Assembly: GCA_016710785.1 (NCBI GenBank) | Contig: JADJUE010000001.1 | Location: forward strand, 62,001-126,000 | DNA length: 64,000 nt | From: Candidatus Epilinea brevis | Lineage (GTDB): Bacteria; Chloroflexota; Anaerolineae; Epilineales; Epilineaceae | Reading direction: 5' to 3' | Part shown: piece after piece, positions 25,932-34,249 of the stretch | Layout: each line of letters begins with the position of its first letter | Numbering within the stretch: the stretch's first letter is position 1 | Made by a program: the position numbers and the translations under genes | The notes under the pieces: model-generated | What the model saw: the letters and a program-made list of their open reading frames with translations, nothing else | Told to the model about the DNA's origin: nothing | Database searches by the model: none

Positions 25932-27098
25932 ATGCACCTGGTCCTGCCGTTGGGCGGCCGCGGTACCCGCCTCTTGCCGCATACGCGGACCCGGCCCAAG
26001 GCGCTCCTGCGCCTGGCGGGAGACACGGTTCTCGGTCATGTCCTGGCCCGTCTCGCCGGACTGCGCTTCGAGCGGACGACGGTAGTCGTCAGCCCGGACG
26101 GTGGCGCAGTAGAGGACTGGCTGCGCCAGAGCCTGGCCCTGGGCGGAGGCGCGCATCGCGGCTTCCGGCCGGGGGCGCTGGACGTCGTGCTGCAGCCGGA
26201 GCCCCTGGGGCAGTCACAGGCCCTTGCCTTGGTGGCCGACGGTCTGATCGGGGAGACCTTGATTGTCTTCGCCGACACGCTCTTCGAGGTGGACTGGTCC
26301 GACGTGGTCGGCCAGACGGACGGCTTGGACGGCCACCTCTTCGTCCAGCGCGTGCCGGACCCGAGCGCCTACGGCGTGGCCCTGCTACGCGAGGACGGCA
26401 CGGTGGCATCGCTCATCGAGAAGCCGACCGAGCCGGTCTCGGACCTGGCGCTCCTGGGCGTCTACCACCTGCGCGACGGTGCGGCCCTGGCGGACGCGGT
26501 CCGCGCCCAACTGGACAGGGGTACGACCCTGGGCGGCGAAGCCTACCTGGCGGACGCGCTGACCTTGTTGATCCAAGGCGGTGCACGGCTGGGGACGGCG
26601 CCGGTGGGGGTCTGGGAGGATTGCGGCCGGCCCGCGGAGGTGATCAGCGCCCAGCGCTACCTACTGTCGTCCGCGTGGGATGCCGGTCAGGCGCCCGGCG
26701 GTCCGGACTGGCTGCGGGAGCCTTCGGCGCTGGCCGCCGCCTATCCCAACTGCAGCTTCCTCCCACCGGTCGCCGTCGCCCCAGACGCGGCGCTCAGCGG
26801 TTCGGTCATCGGACCGCGGGCGGCGATCGGGCCCGGCGCCCGCGTCGCCTCGAGCGTGTTAGGCCCGGAGGTGCTGGTAGAACCCGGTGCGGTGGTGGAG
26901 AACAGCCTGGTCGGCCCCTTCGTCAGTCTCGGTGCGGGCAGCCGCGGCCTGAGCGCCCGCCTGAGCGATGTCATCCTGGGCGTCGGAGCGGAAGTGCGCG
27001 AGGCGGGGCTGGAGGCCAGCATCCTCTCACCGGGGGCCAAGGCGCGGGGGCAGGCGGCGCGGCTGGGGTTGGGCGAAGGGGAGACCTGGGACGGGTGA
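25932..27098 (+). CDS. Sugar nucleotidyltransferase with left-handed beta-helix tail
   Basis: The protein has 388 residues. The N-terminal Rossmann-like domain (about 1-235) carries the nucleotide-binding signature PLGGRGTRLLPHTRTRPKAL, the donor/metal segment FADTLFEV, and VASLIEKPTEP. This matches glucose-1-phosphate thymidylyl/uridylyl- and mannose-1-phosphate guanylyltransferase-like enzymes. Residues about 270-375 contain hexapeptide repeats (AALSGSVIGPRAAIGPGARVAS...), a left-handed beta-helix as in long RmlA/GlmU-type proteins. It makes an NDP-sugar for surface polysaccharide; the exact sugar cannot be told. AAGGG precedes the ATG. The gap to gatA is 16 nt, so co-transcription is likely. 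Confidence 0.8.
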   Translation: MHLVLPLGGRGTRLLPHTRTRPKALLRLAGDTVLGHVLARLAGLRFERTTVVVSPDGGAVEDWLRQSLALGGGAHRGFRPGALDVVLQPEPLGQSQALALVADGLIGETLIVFADTLFEVDWSDVVGQTDGLDGHLFVQRVPDPSAYGVALLREDGTVASLIEKPTEPVSDLALLGVYHLRDGAALADAVRAQLDRGTTLGGEAYLADALTLLIQGGARLGTAPVGVWEDCGRPAEVISAQRYLLSSAWDAGQAPGGPDWLREPSALAAAYPNCSFLPPVAVAPDAALSGSVIGPRAAIGPGARVASSVLGPEVLVEPGAVVENSLVGPFVSLGAGSRGLSARLSDVILGVGAEVREAGLEASILSPGAKARGQAARLGLGEGETWDG

Positions 27099-27348
27099 GT
27101 GGGCACGAACCCGTGGCCGCCTGGTTCATTCGTCAGTCTGCCATAGCGCTCGCAGCACTCCCCCAGGAATGAATGAACCTGTTGGCATACCTTATGTGAA
27201 TGGCGCGACGGTGGAGAGTCTGCCAACGAAAGCACGCCGCCCCGATCGCCCGGGGGCAAAGCAGCCCCGGGCTCTACCATTGGAATGTCCCTTCGGGACG
27301 GTAAGGCGGAGCGCTACACCGCCACGAATTCAGCACTAGGTTGAACGG
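27099..27348 (+). other. Gene-free stretch with serial hairpins
   Basis: No gene is seen from 27099 to the aminotransferase start at 27466. It contains a 9-bp inverted repeat GGTTCATTC (27123-27131 / 27171-27179). Three hairpins follow: a GC-rich one at 27248-27272, a C(UUCG)G tetraloop hairpin at 27287-27299, and GGCGG/CCGCC at 27305-27323. Composition is less GC-rich than the neighbours. It may be a terminator region, a small structured RNA, or a worn repeat element. Confidence 0.4.
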
Positions 27349-27385
27349 ATGGCCCCGGATGGATATGCCATTGCCCCGACCCCGC

Positions 27386-27414
27386 TTGACCCAATACGCG
27401 GCCTTTGCTACGTT
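27386..27414 (+). promoter_or_regulatory. Promoter of the aminotransferase
   Basis: TTGACC (27386-27391) and TACGTT (27409-27414) with a 17-bp spacer, about 50 nt before the ATG at 27466. Confidence 0.5.
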
Positions 27415-27465
27415 GACGCCCGCCGCATCCTGGCCACCCCCACCCTACCGCCTCGAGGTTCCGCC

Positions 27466-28653
27466 ATGATCCCTTCCGCCGCCCGCGTCTCGCCCTTCAC
27501 CTTGACCGAGCGCGTCCAGAAGGTGCCGCCCTCGGGCATCCGCAAGTTCTTCGACATCGCGGCCACCATGCCCGAGGTCATCAGCCTAGGCATCGGCGAG
27601 CCGGATTTCGTGACCCCCGCGGCCATCCTGGACGCCGGGCGACGCTCTTTGGACCGCGGCCAGACCGGCTACACCTCCAACAGTGGGCTCATCGAACTGC
27701 GGCAGGCGGTGTCCGACCATCTGCAGCGCTTGTACGGCGTGCGCTACGACCCCGAGACCGAGATCCTGATCACCGTGGGCGTCAGCGAGGCCTTGCACGT
27801 GGCCGCGCTGTCCTTGATCGAGACCGGCGACGAAGTGCTGATCCCGCAGCCCTGCTATGTAGCCTATCCCGCGGTGGTCGACTTCGCCGGCGGCCGGGCG
27901 GTGCCGGTGCCCACCTTTGCCGCGCAGCAGTTCCAGGTGGATCGCGCCGATCTGGAGCAGGCCCGCACCTCGCGCACCAAGGGCATGCTCATCGGCTACC
28001 CCAACAACCCCACCGGCGCGGTGATGGACCGCGAGCACCTGCTCGAGGTGGCCGCTTTCGCCGAGGAGCATGACCTGTGGGTCTTCTCTGACGAGATCTA
28101 CGACCAGCTGGTGTATGGGGTGAAGCACACCTGCTTCGCCGGACTGCCAGGCATGCGCGAACGCACCCTGCTCTTGGGCGGCTTCTCCAAGGACTACGCC
28201 ATGACCGGCTGGCGTGTGGGCTACGCCTGTGGACCGGCAGAGGTGATCGCCGGACTGCGCAAGGTGCACCAGTACATCATCATGAGCGCGCCGACGGCCG
28301 GGCAGCATGCTGCGGTCGCGGCCCTGACCGACCCCGCGGCCGCGGCGGCGGTGGCCCACATGGTGGCGGCCTACGACGAGCGCCGCCGCTGCATCGTCGA
28401 CGGGCTCAACGCCATCGGCCTGCCCACCTTCGAGCCCCGCGGCGCCTTCTACGCCTTCCCCGATATCCGACCCACGGGCCTGGACGGCGACACCTTCTCC
28501 ACCCGCCTGCTGTACGAACACAAGGTGGCGGCGGTGCCGGGCGAGGCCTTCGGCGAAGCGGGGCGCGGTTACCTGCGCTGCAGCTATGCCACCAGTCTGG
28601 AGCGCATCCAGGAGGCCCTGGCGCGGATCCGGCGCTTCGTGGAGGGGCTCTGA
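27466..28653 (+). CDS. Class I/II PLP-dependent aminotransferase
   Basis: A fold-type I aminotransferase of 395 residues. GAGG precedes the ATG at 27466 by 7 nt; homologs begin near here (PPSGIRKFFDIAATMPEVISLGIGEPDF). Visible PLP-site elements are the NPTG loop (YPNNPTGAV), FSDEIYDQLVY with the Asp for the pyridine nitrogen, the Schiff-base Lys in GGFSKDYAMTGWRVGY (about residue 241), and the substrate Arg near the C-terminus (GYLRCSYATS). This is the AspC/PatA-like subgroup that handles aromatic amino acids, aspartate or N-acetyl-diaminopimelate; the substrate is not assignable. The polymerase gene begins at or across its stop codon. Confidence 0.9.
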   Translation: MIPSAARVSPFTLTERVQKVPPSGIRKFFDIAATMPEVISLGIGEPDFVTPAAILDAGRRSLDRGQTGYTSNSGLIELRQAVSDHLQRLYGVRYDPETEILITVGVSEALHVAALSLIETGDEVLIPQPCYVAYPAVVDFAGGRAVPVPTFAAQQFQVDRADLEQARTSRTKGMLIGYPNNPTGAVMDREHLLEVAAFAEEHDLWVFSDEIYDQLVYGVKHTCFAGLPGMRERTLLLGGFSKDYAMTGWRVGYACGPAEVIAGLRKVHQYIIMSAPTAGQHAAVAALTDPAAAAAVAHMVAAYDERRRCIVDGLNAIGLPTFEPRGAFYAFPDIRPTGLDGDTFSTRLLYEHKVAAVPGEAFGEAGRGYLRCSYATSLERIQEALARIRRFVEGL

Positions 28654-31109
28654 TAGACCGGGGCGATGAGGGACCGGTCGATCGAGGTCCGGTCGATCAA
28701 GACCCCGACCCCATCCTCTTCGGCTGGGACCTGACCCCCTGCATCGTCTCGGTATGGGCCGACCGCGATGGTCAGGCCCGCGTCTGGCGGCGGCAAGGCG
28801 AGCGGGTCGTTCTCGAGGTCGACCGCTTCCGGCCCTGGCTGCTGGCGCGGCATCTGGATGATCTCGCCCACCTCGGCGCCGGTCTGGCCGCGGAGGGCAC
28901 GGCGGATGCACGGCGCGCTCTGGTCACCTACCTCGCCCTGGAGGGTCCGGACCCGGTCTACCGTTATCGGCTGAGCGCCGCTCGCTGGCGCCCGTTGGAA
29001 CGTGCGATCGTCGAGGGCGCGGCGCGGCGGCGGGATCGGCCGGTGGCCGGCCTACGCGATCTGGCCGACTACCTGCGGGTGGGCCCGGTGGAGCAGTACC
29101 TGATGCTGACCGGCCGCACCTGCTTCCGCGGACTGGCCTACGAAGACCTGCACCGCCTGCAGCTGGACCTGGAGACGACCGCGCTCGATCCAGCGCAGGG
29201 CCGCATCTTCATGGTGGCCGTGCACGACAGCCGCGGCTTCGAGCGGGTCCTTGAGGCGCCCTATGCCGAGGACGAGGGTCGGCTGATCACCGATCTCTGC
29301 GCCCTGGTCCGCGAGCGCGACCCGGACGTGATAGAGAACCACAACCTCTTCGGCTTCGACCTGCCCTTTCTGGAAGCCCGCGCCGCCACCTGGAAGCTGC
29401 CCCTGCAGCTCGGTCGCGCCGGCGCCCCGCCGCTCCTGGAACGCCATGGCGAGCCCCCACCCGGCGAAGCCCGCCGCCGCCGGCAGCAGACGCGCTACAC
29501 GGTGGCCGGCCGGGAGCTCATCGACACCCTCGACGCCGTGCGGCGGCACGACTTCGTGGCCCGCGACCTGCCCAGCCACCGACTGAAGGACGTGGCACGC
29601 CATTTCGGCATCGCCTCCCCGGAACGCACCTACATTCCGGGCTCCGAGGTCTACGCCACCTACTTGCAGGATCCGGATGCGGTCCGCCGCTATGCCCTCG
29701 ACGACGTGCGCGAGGTGGAGGGCCTCTCGCGGCGCCTCATGGGCGCCCCCTTCGCCTTGGCGGGCATGGCTCCGCGCCGCTACGAGCGGGTGGCTGCCGC
29801 GGGTCCGGCGACAGGCATCCTGGAGCCGATCCTGTTACGGGCCTACCTGCACGCCGGCGCGGCGCCGCCCTTTGCGGCCGCACGGGGCGAGGAGCAGCTG
29901 GAGGGCCATGCGGGCGGGGCGACCGAGCTCTACGCCGCGGGCCTGGCGCGGCAGGTGGTGAAGGTGGACATCGCCTCGATGTACCCATCGCTGATGCGCG
30001 CCTACCAGATCGGTCCGGCCTGCGACCGACTGGGCGCTTTGCTGCACGTGGTGGACAGGATGACCGCCCTGCGCCTGGCGCATAAGGACGCCCTGAAGTC
30101 GGCCGCGGCAGGCTCGTTGGCTCGCGGCCACCATGACGCGATGCAGGCGGCGATGAAGCTGCTGATCAACTCGGCCTACGGCTACATGGCCGCCGGCTCC
30201 CTGGCCCTCTTCGCCGACCGCCACGCGGCCGACGAGGTGACCCGCCGGGGCCGGGAGGTCTTGTCCCAGGTGGTGGCCGGACTCAACGTGCGCGGCATGG
30301 CCCTCCTGGAGGCGGACACGGACGGCGTCTACTTCGCCGCTCCGGAGGGCTGGTCGGAAGCGCAGGAGCGGGCCCTTGTCGCCGAGGTGGCGGGAACCCT
30401 TCCCGAGGGCATCCGCCTGGAATACGAGGGCCGCTACCAGGCGATGCTCAGCCACCAGATCAAGAACTACGCCCTGCTCACCTATGACGGCAACCTGATC
30501 GTCCGCGGCGCGGCGCTGCGCTCGAGCCGCTCCGAGCCCTTCGGCGAGCGCTTCCTGCGCCGCGCCCTGGCCCGCCTGCTGGTAGGCGACCTGCCGGGCG
30601 TGCACGCCGCCTTCCTGGAGACCGTCGCCGCCCTCCGCGCTCGGGCGCTGCCGGCCGCCGACCTGGCCACGCGCGTACGGCTGACAAAATCCGCTGAACG
30701 CTACCTGACGGGCAGGGGCGGCTTGCGAGAACCGGCCTACGAGGCCCTCCTGGCCGCGGGCCGCAAGGACTGGTCGCCGGGCGAGCGGGTGCGCTGCTAC
30801 CGCGTGCGCGGCGGGACCTACGTCTGGCTTCCGGACGGTGATGAGACTCCGCGACCGACAGGATCCCCCTCACAGGATCTGGACGATGCCCGCGACTACG
30901 ACGTCGAGCATTATGTCCTGGCCCTGGTCGCGTCCTATGCCACCCGGCTACGCAAGGCCTTCGCGCCGGAGGACTTCCAGCAGCTCTTCCGGGTGGATGG
31001 GCAGCCGGGGCTCTTCGACCGACGGGTGGAGGAGATGGCGGCGGTGTGGGTGCGCTGCGATGCGCCATCATCCGGTCAGCGACGAGCGGAACCGTCCGCG
31101 ACGGGGTGA
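28650..31109 (+). CDS. Family B DNA polymerase with proofreading domain
   Basis: About 819 residues if translation starts at CTG 28650, which overlaps the aminotransferase stop (CTGA) and follows GGAGG. The first canonical start (TTG 28995) would remove a conserved-looking N-terminal domain that begins ILFGWDLTPCIVSVWADRDG. The exonuclease motifs are intact: LDLETT (about 171-176), ENHNLFGFDLPF (about 229-240) and YALDD (about 348-352). So are the polymerase motifs: A, VDIASMYPSL (about 440-449); B, KLLINSAYG (about 503-511); and C, EADTDGVYF (about 554-562), where DTDG replaces DTDS. The tail after residue 600 is divergent. It is likely a repair or auxiliary polymerase. It is coupled to the aminotransferase only by position. 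Confidence 0.85.
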   Translation: MIDRGDEGPVDRGPVDQDPDPILFGWDLTPCIVSVWADRDGQARVWRRQGERVVLEVDRFRPWLLARHLDDLAHLGAGLAAEGTADARRALVTYLALEGPDPVYRYRLSAARWRPLERAIVEGAARRRDRPVAGLRDLADYLRVGPVEQYLMLTGRTCFRGLAYEDLHRLQLDLETTALDPAQGRIFMVAVHDSRGFERVLEAPYAEDEGRLITDLCALVRERDPDVIENHNLFGFDLPFLEARAATWKLPLQLGRAGAPPLLERHGEPPPGEARRRRQQTRYTVAGRELIDTLDAVRRHDFVARDLPSHRLKDVARHFGIASPERTYIPGSEVYATYLQDPDAVRRYALDDVREVEGLSRRLMGAPFALAGMAPRRYERVAAAGPATGILEPILLRAYLHAGAAPPFAAARGEEQLEGHAGGATELYAAGLARQVVKVDIASMYPSLMRAYQIGPACDRLGALLHVVDRMTALRLAHKDALKSAAAGSLARGHHDAMQAAMKLLINSAYGYMAAGSLALFADRHAADEVTRRGREVLSQVVAGLNVRGMALLEADTDGVYFAAPEGWSEAQERALVAEVAGTLPEGIRLEYEGRYQAMLSHQIKNYALLTYDGNLIVRGAALRSSRSEPFGERFLRRALARLLVGDLPGVHAAFLETVAALRARALPAADLATRVRLTKSAERYLTGRGGLREPAYEALLAAGRKDWSPGERVRCYRVRGGTYVWLPDGDETPRPTGSPSQDLDDARDYDVEHYVLALVASYATRLRKAFAPEDFQQLFRVDGQPGLFDRRVEEMAAVWVRCDAPSSGQRRAEPSATG

Positions 31110-31113
31110 TGAC

Positions 31114-31698
31114 ATGACGCTGACGACCACGCCAACTCAGATCGCCGTACTCCTCCCCGCCCAGGGAGAATGGGACGAAGCATCTTACCTGTGGCTGTCG
31201 GACCGCAGCTGCGGTCTCATCGAGTTCGACGACCACAGCATCGCGGTGTTGCCGATGCCCACCGACCGGCATCAGTCTGCCGCCGCGGCCTTGTTCGCCA
31301 TCCTGGCCGGCTATTTCCATGCTCGCGGCGGCAAGGCATTGTTCGCCCCTCTGCGCATCCGCCTGGCCGAAGGCCGCTACCGCGAGCCGGATCTGGTGGC
31401 CTTGGCGGCGGCCGATGACCCCCGGCGCGAGGACCGTTTCTGGCGCGGTGCCGACCTGGTGGTCGAGGTGGTCAGCCCGGACGATCCCGAACGCGATCTG
31501 GTGGTCAAGCGACGCGAGTATGCCGAGGCCGGCATCACCGAGTACTGGATCGTCGACCCCCGGACGGAGACGATCACCGTGCTGGCCCTGGACGGAAGCC
31601 GCTATCGGGAGCATGGCCGCTTCGGGCGCGGGGAGACGGCCGGATCGGCGGCCTTCGCCGGACTGCAGGCAGCTGTGGGGGCTGTCTTCGGCGACTGA
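31114..31698 (+). CDS. Uma2-family putative restriction endonuclease
   Basis: The protein has 194 residues from the ATG at 31114, 4 nt after the polymerase stop and preceded by GGTGAT. Uma2 proteins have a PD-(D/E)XK nuclease fold. The active-site pattern is present: REPDLVAL (about residues 90-97), VVEVVSPDDPERD (about 114-126) and a conserved Lys in VKRREYAEAGITEYWIVDP. They are abundant in Chloroflexota and Cyanobacteria and their biological role is unclear. It may be carried on the same transcript as the polymerase. Confidence 0.85.
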   Translation: MTLTTTPTQIAVLLPAQGEWDEASYLWLSDRSCGLIEFDDHSIAVLPMPTDRHQSAAAALFAILAGYFHARGGKALFAPLRIRLAEGRYREPDLVALAAADDPRREDRFWRGADLVVEVVSPDDPERDLVVKRREYAEAGITEYWIVDPRTETITVLALDGSRYREHGRFGRGETAGSAAFAGLQAAVGAVFGD

Positions 31699-31744
31699 AG
31701 GGTCAGGCCAGACCTGGGCCGATGGTTCGTCCCGGAATGAACGA

Positions 31745-31778
31745 CACCCTGGCGCCGCGTCGCCGCGAAGCCAGGGTG
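31745..31778. terminator. Hairpin between converging genes
   Basis: Perfect 9-bp arms CACCCTGGC (31745-31753) and GCCAGGGTG (31770-31778) with a 16-nt GC-rich loop. It lies between the Uma2 gene and the converging MscS-type gene. There is no T-run. Confidence 0.45.
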
Positions 31779-31830
31779 CCAAGATCTGCCACGAAACCTC
31801 TGATGCGCTGATTGGAGTGCCAGCCCTGCC

Positions 31831-33309
31831 CTAGCTCTTGTCCATCCAGCGCCCGATCTGCGCGGCCGCGGCATCGCGCCCGCCGAGGCCGAAGGCCAGG
31901 GCAAAGGCGACGCCGATGGCATAGGCCATGGCCATGAAGGCGATCTGGATGATGCCGCTGTCGCCGATCTGCTCGATCTGCCCCAGGGCCATGGCCGCCG
32001 CGCCCACCAATACGGCGACGCGGGCGATGTTGGATACCCAGGCACCGTCGGCTCCCATGGTATTCATGATCACGGTGCGCGCCAGGTTGGCCAGATACAC
32101 CCCGCCGCCCAGGATGGCAACGGCCAGGATGGCATCGCCACCCAGGCTGATGATCTGATCCAGGGCGCCCTTGAGCGTGTCAAACCCCATGTTGCCCGCC
32201 GCGGCCGCAGCGGCGAAGAGCAGGATGGCCGCCAAGGTCACGGTGCCCACGATCTCCGACGGTGACTTGTCGCCTTCGGCCGGCACCTGATTGAAGCCCA
32301 GCTTGCCTGGCAGGCGGTTGAGGCCCACGTTCTGCAGAATGCTGGCCACCAGGTCCGCCACCCAGGAGCCCACCCAGTAGGCGATGCCCAGCAGCACGGC
32401 GCTGCCGACGATCTTGGGGATGATGTCGGTGACCGATCCGAGCATGTCGACGGCGGGTCCTTCCTTCATGCCCAGGGTATCCAGTGCCTGGACCACCACG
32501 GGGATCATGATGAAGGCGTAGGCCAAGGTGCCCAGCAGGCCGGAGAGTGAGCGCCGCGACGTCATCCCCACCCGCTCGCCAAGCTGGTCGCCGCCGGCGG
32601 CGGCCACGAAGTTGGTCACGATCTGCCTTACGATGCGGGCGACGAACCAGCCGATGAAGAGCACGATCGCCGCGCCGACAATCATCGGGATGTAGGCGAG
32701 CACCTGGGACAGCATGCCGCTTACGCCCTCAGCGTCCACTCGCAAGGCCTTGAGGATGCTCGGCAAGAAGAAGAGGAAGCTCAGCCAATATGCGGCGTTG
32801 GCCAGCGAAGCGGAGACCGAGAGAGGCCGGCCACTGCTCAGCTCCGCCTGCTCGACCAATCGCTCGTCGACGCGGGTCATGCCGGTGATCCTGAGGATGA
32901 GCATCTTGACCACGTTGGCCACCAGCCAGGCCACCAGGAAGAGCAGACCGGCTCCCAGGATTCGGGGCACGTACTCGGTGACTTTCGCACCGATATCCGC
33001 CATTGGCACGCCGAGATTGCCCAGTCCGATACGACCGAGGAATTCCGCCAACACAAAGAGCATGGTCAGGTAGAAAGCGGCCGTAGAGGCCCAGGACTCG
33101 ACCGAGATCTTGATGCCATCGTCGCCCGACACGGTGGCCAGCCGTTGGTCTACCTTCAACCACCGCAGGACGCGACGTACCACGGCGGCCAGGACGAGCG
33201 CCACCAGCCAACCGACAAACAGGATTACAAGCGCATACAAGGCTCTCAGTGAGATGGCAGTGATCTGCGGACCGTACTCATCGATGAATTCTCGGATGGC
33301 CGTCATCAT
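31831..33309 (-). CDS. MscS/CmpX-type membrane protein with repeated conserved TM helices
   Basis: The protein has 492 residues from the ATG at 33309 (AGGAG 8 nt upstream). About 11-12 hydrophobic helices are arranged as repeated units containing the conserved-TM-helix motif: YVPRILGAGLLFLVAWLVANVV, YIPMIVGAAIVLFIGWFVARIV, IIPKIVGSAVLLGIAYWVGSWV. This three-fold or greater repetition is typical of CmpX-like proteins related to small-conductance mechanosensitive channels. A clear soluble MscS beta domain is not seen. The likely role is osmotic or membrane-tension response, or a regulatory membrane scaffold. The gene is alone on its strand between Uma2 and the HU-like gene. Confidence 0.75.
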   Translation of the reverse strand: MMTAIREFIDEYGPQITAISLRALYALVILFVGWLVALVLAAVVRRVLRWLKVDQRLATVSGDDGIKISVESWASTAAFYLTMLFVLAEFLGRIGLGNLGVPMADIGAKVTEYVPRILGAGLLFLVAWLVANVVKMLILRITGMTRVDERLVEQAELSSGRPLSVSASLANAAYWLSFLFFLPSILKALRVDAEGVSGMLSQVLAYIPMIVGAAIVLFIGWFVARIVRQIVTNFVAAAGGDQLGERVGMTSRRSLSGLLGTLAYAFIMIPVVVQALDTLGMKEGPAVDMLGSVTDIIPKIVGSAVLLGIAYWVGSWVADLVASILQNVGLNRLPGKLGFNQVPAEGDKSPSEIVGTVTLAAILLFAAAAAAGNMGFDTLKGALDQIISLGGDAILAVAILGGGVYLANLARTVIMNTMGADGAWVSNIARVAVLVGAAAMALGQIEQIGDSGIIQIAFMAMAYAIGVAFALAFGLGGRDAAAAQIGRWMDKS

Positions 33310-33503
33310 GACCTTCGCTCCTTCAGGCTCGCTATCACGGGTGTGGGGTGGTTCAACACGCAGCAACCCGCCTCGGATGGGGTCGACAATGGCCGCGGCA
33401 GCAATAGGACGCTGCGTGCTGTCTACTGGCCTAAACACCGAAACCGGGCGGAAGTTGCGCAAATGCGGTCGAAACGGCCGGGGTTCGGCGAACGGCGCCC
33501 CTC

Positions 33504-33923
33504 TCAGCCGCCCCCTGGCGCCCCATCCGTCATGATCGGATCCTCCGGATGCTCCGCGTTCCAGCGCGCGATGATCGCCGCCCTGTCCATCCCGATGTTC
33601 TCCCGCCGCAGCACCGTGCCGTCCAGCTCGTCGGCCCGCCGCAACGTCTGCTTCAGCCCCTTGTCCATGCGCATGACCACGCGAGCGCTGCCGTCCAAGG
33701 AGATCTCCGGCCGAAAGATGCCGATGCCCTCCAGGTTCACCTGCTGCCCGGCCTTCAAGGACAGCTTCAGCTCCCGAACCAGGTCCGCCAGCACCAGGCG
33801 GGCGATGCTCTCTGTCACCAACGAGCCGCGCGAGAGGCGCTCGATCAGCTCACCCAGCTCGACCGTATGCGCCTTGGCCACCCGCGGGCGGTAGGTGGCG
33901 ATGGCTTGGATCAGGGTGGCCAT
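33504..33923 (-). CDS. HU/IHF-like DNA-binding protein
   Basis: The protein has 139 residues from the ATG at 33923, with a strong GAGGAGG 6 nt upstream. Residues about 1-95 fit an HU-like fold: N-terminal helices (VELGELIERLSRGSLVTESIARLVLADLV), then KLSLKAGQQVNLEGIGIFRPEISLDG, the position of the beta-arm. The long arm is shorter than in classical HU (about 90 residues). The C-terminal 45 residues form a helical extension (LRRENIGMDRAAIIARWNAEHPEDP). It may act as a nucleoid or architectural protein. The region upstream carries the unusual inverted-repeat array at 33996-34120, which could be its operator. Confidence 0.7.
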   Translation of the reverse strand: MATLIQAIATYRPRVAKAHTVELGELIERLSRGSLVTESIARLVLADLVRELKLSLKAGQQVNLEGIGIFRPEISLDGSARVVMRMDKGLKQTLRRADELDGTVLRRENIGMDRAAIIARWNAEHPEDPIMTDGAPGGG

Positions 33924-33995
33924 GGATGTCCTCCTCAGGATCGGTTCGGCTTCACGGCGGCAATCGCAGTCGACGCCGCCGTCGCCGCGTACTTT

Positions 33996-34120
33996 TGATG
34001 CCTTCATAGTACTCCGATGATGCCTTCATAAGGTCATTATGAAGGCATCATCGTGTCGCGCTTACGGCAGCATCTCACCCGGATGCTGCCGTCATCCGGT
34101 CGCGATGCTGCCGTAAGCGC
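33996..34120. repeat. Mirror-symmetric double inverted-repeat array
   Basis: Two motif sets lie back to back. Set 1 is TGATGCCTTCATA at 33996-34008 and 34018-34030 (22 bp apart) plus an inverted copy at 34038-34050; the last two make a perfect 16-bp palindrome arm pair (34015-34030 / 34038-34053, 7-nt loop). Set 2 is an inverted copy at 34058-34074, then GATGCTGCCG at 34082 and GATGCTGCCGTAAGCGC at 34104 (22 bp apart); its outer arms are 17 bp and perfect. The order is direct-direct-inverted then inverted-direct-direct. The whole stretch from 33924 to 34249 has no gene. The array is a likely regulatory site for one or both divergent genes. Confidence 0.7.
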
Positions 34121-34144
34121 TTCCGCGTCCACCCGTCACGCCAT

Positions 34145-34173
34145 TTGCACCCCCTCTGCCCCCATGGGACAAT
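34145..34173 (+). promoter_or_regulatory. Promoter of the carboxyltransferase gene
   Basis: TTGCAC (34145-34150) and GACAAT (34168-34173), 17-bp spacer. It begins 25 bp after the inverted-repeat array, so proteins bound there could affect it. Confidence 0.5.
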
Positions 34174-34249
34174 GCAGCGACAGTCGGGCTGCCGCTCCGA
34201 TTTCAGTGGTCTTCTCCACCCCCCACGCATTCCCGGGAGCCCCCGTCCC

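Noticed and set aside
33996..34120. CRISPR array
   Set aside because: The repeats are only 10-17 bp, two or three copies per family, in mixed orientation and without spacers of constant length; no cas genes are present.
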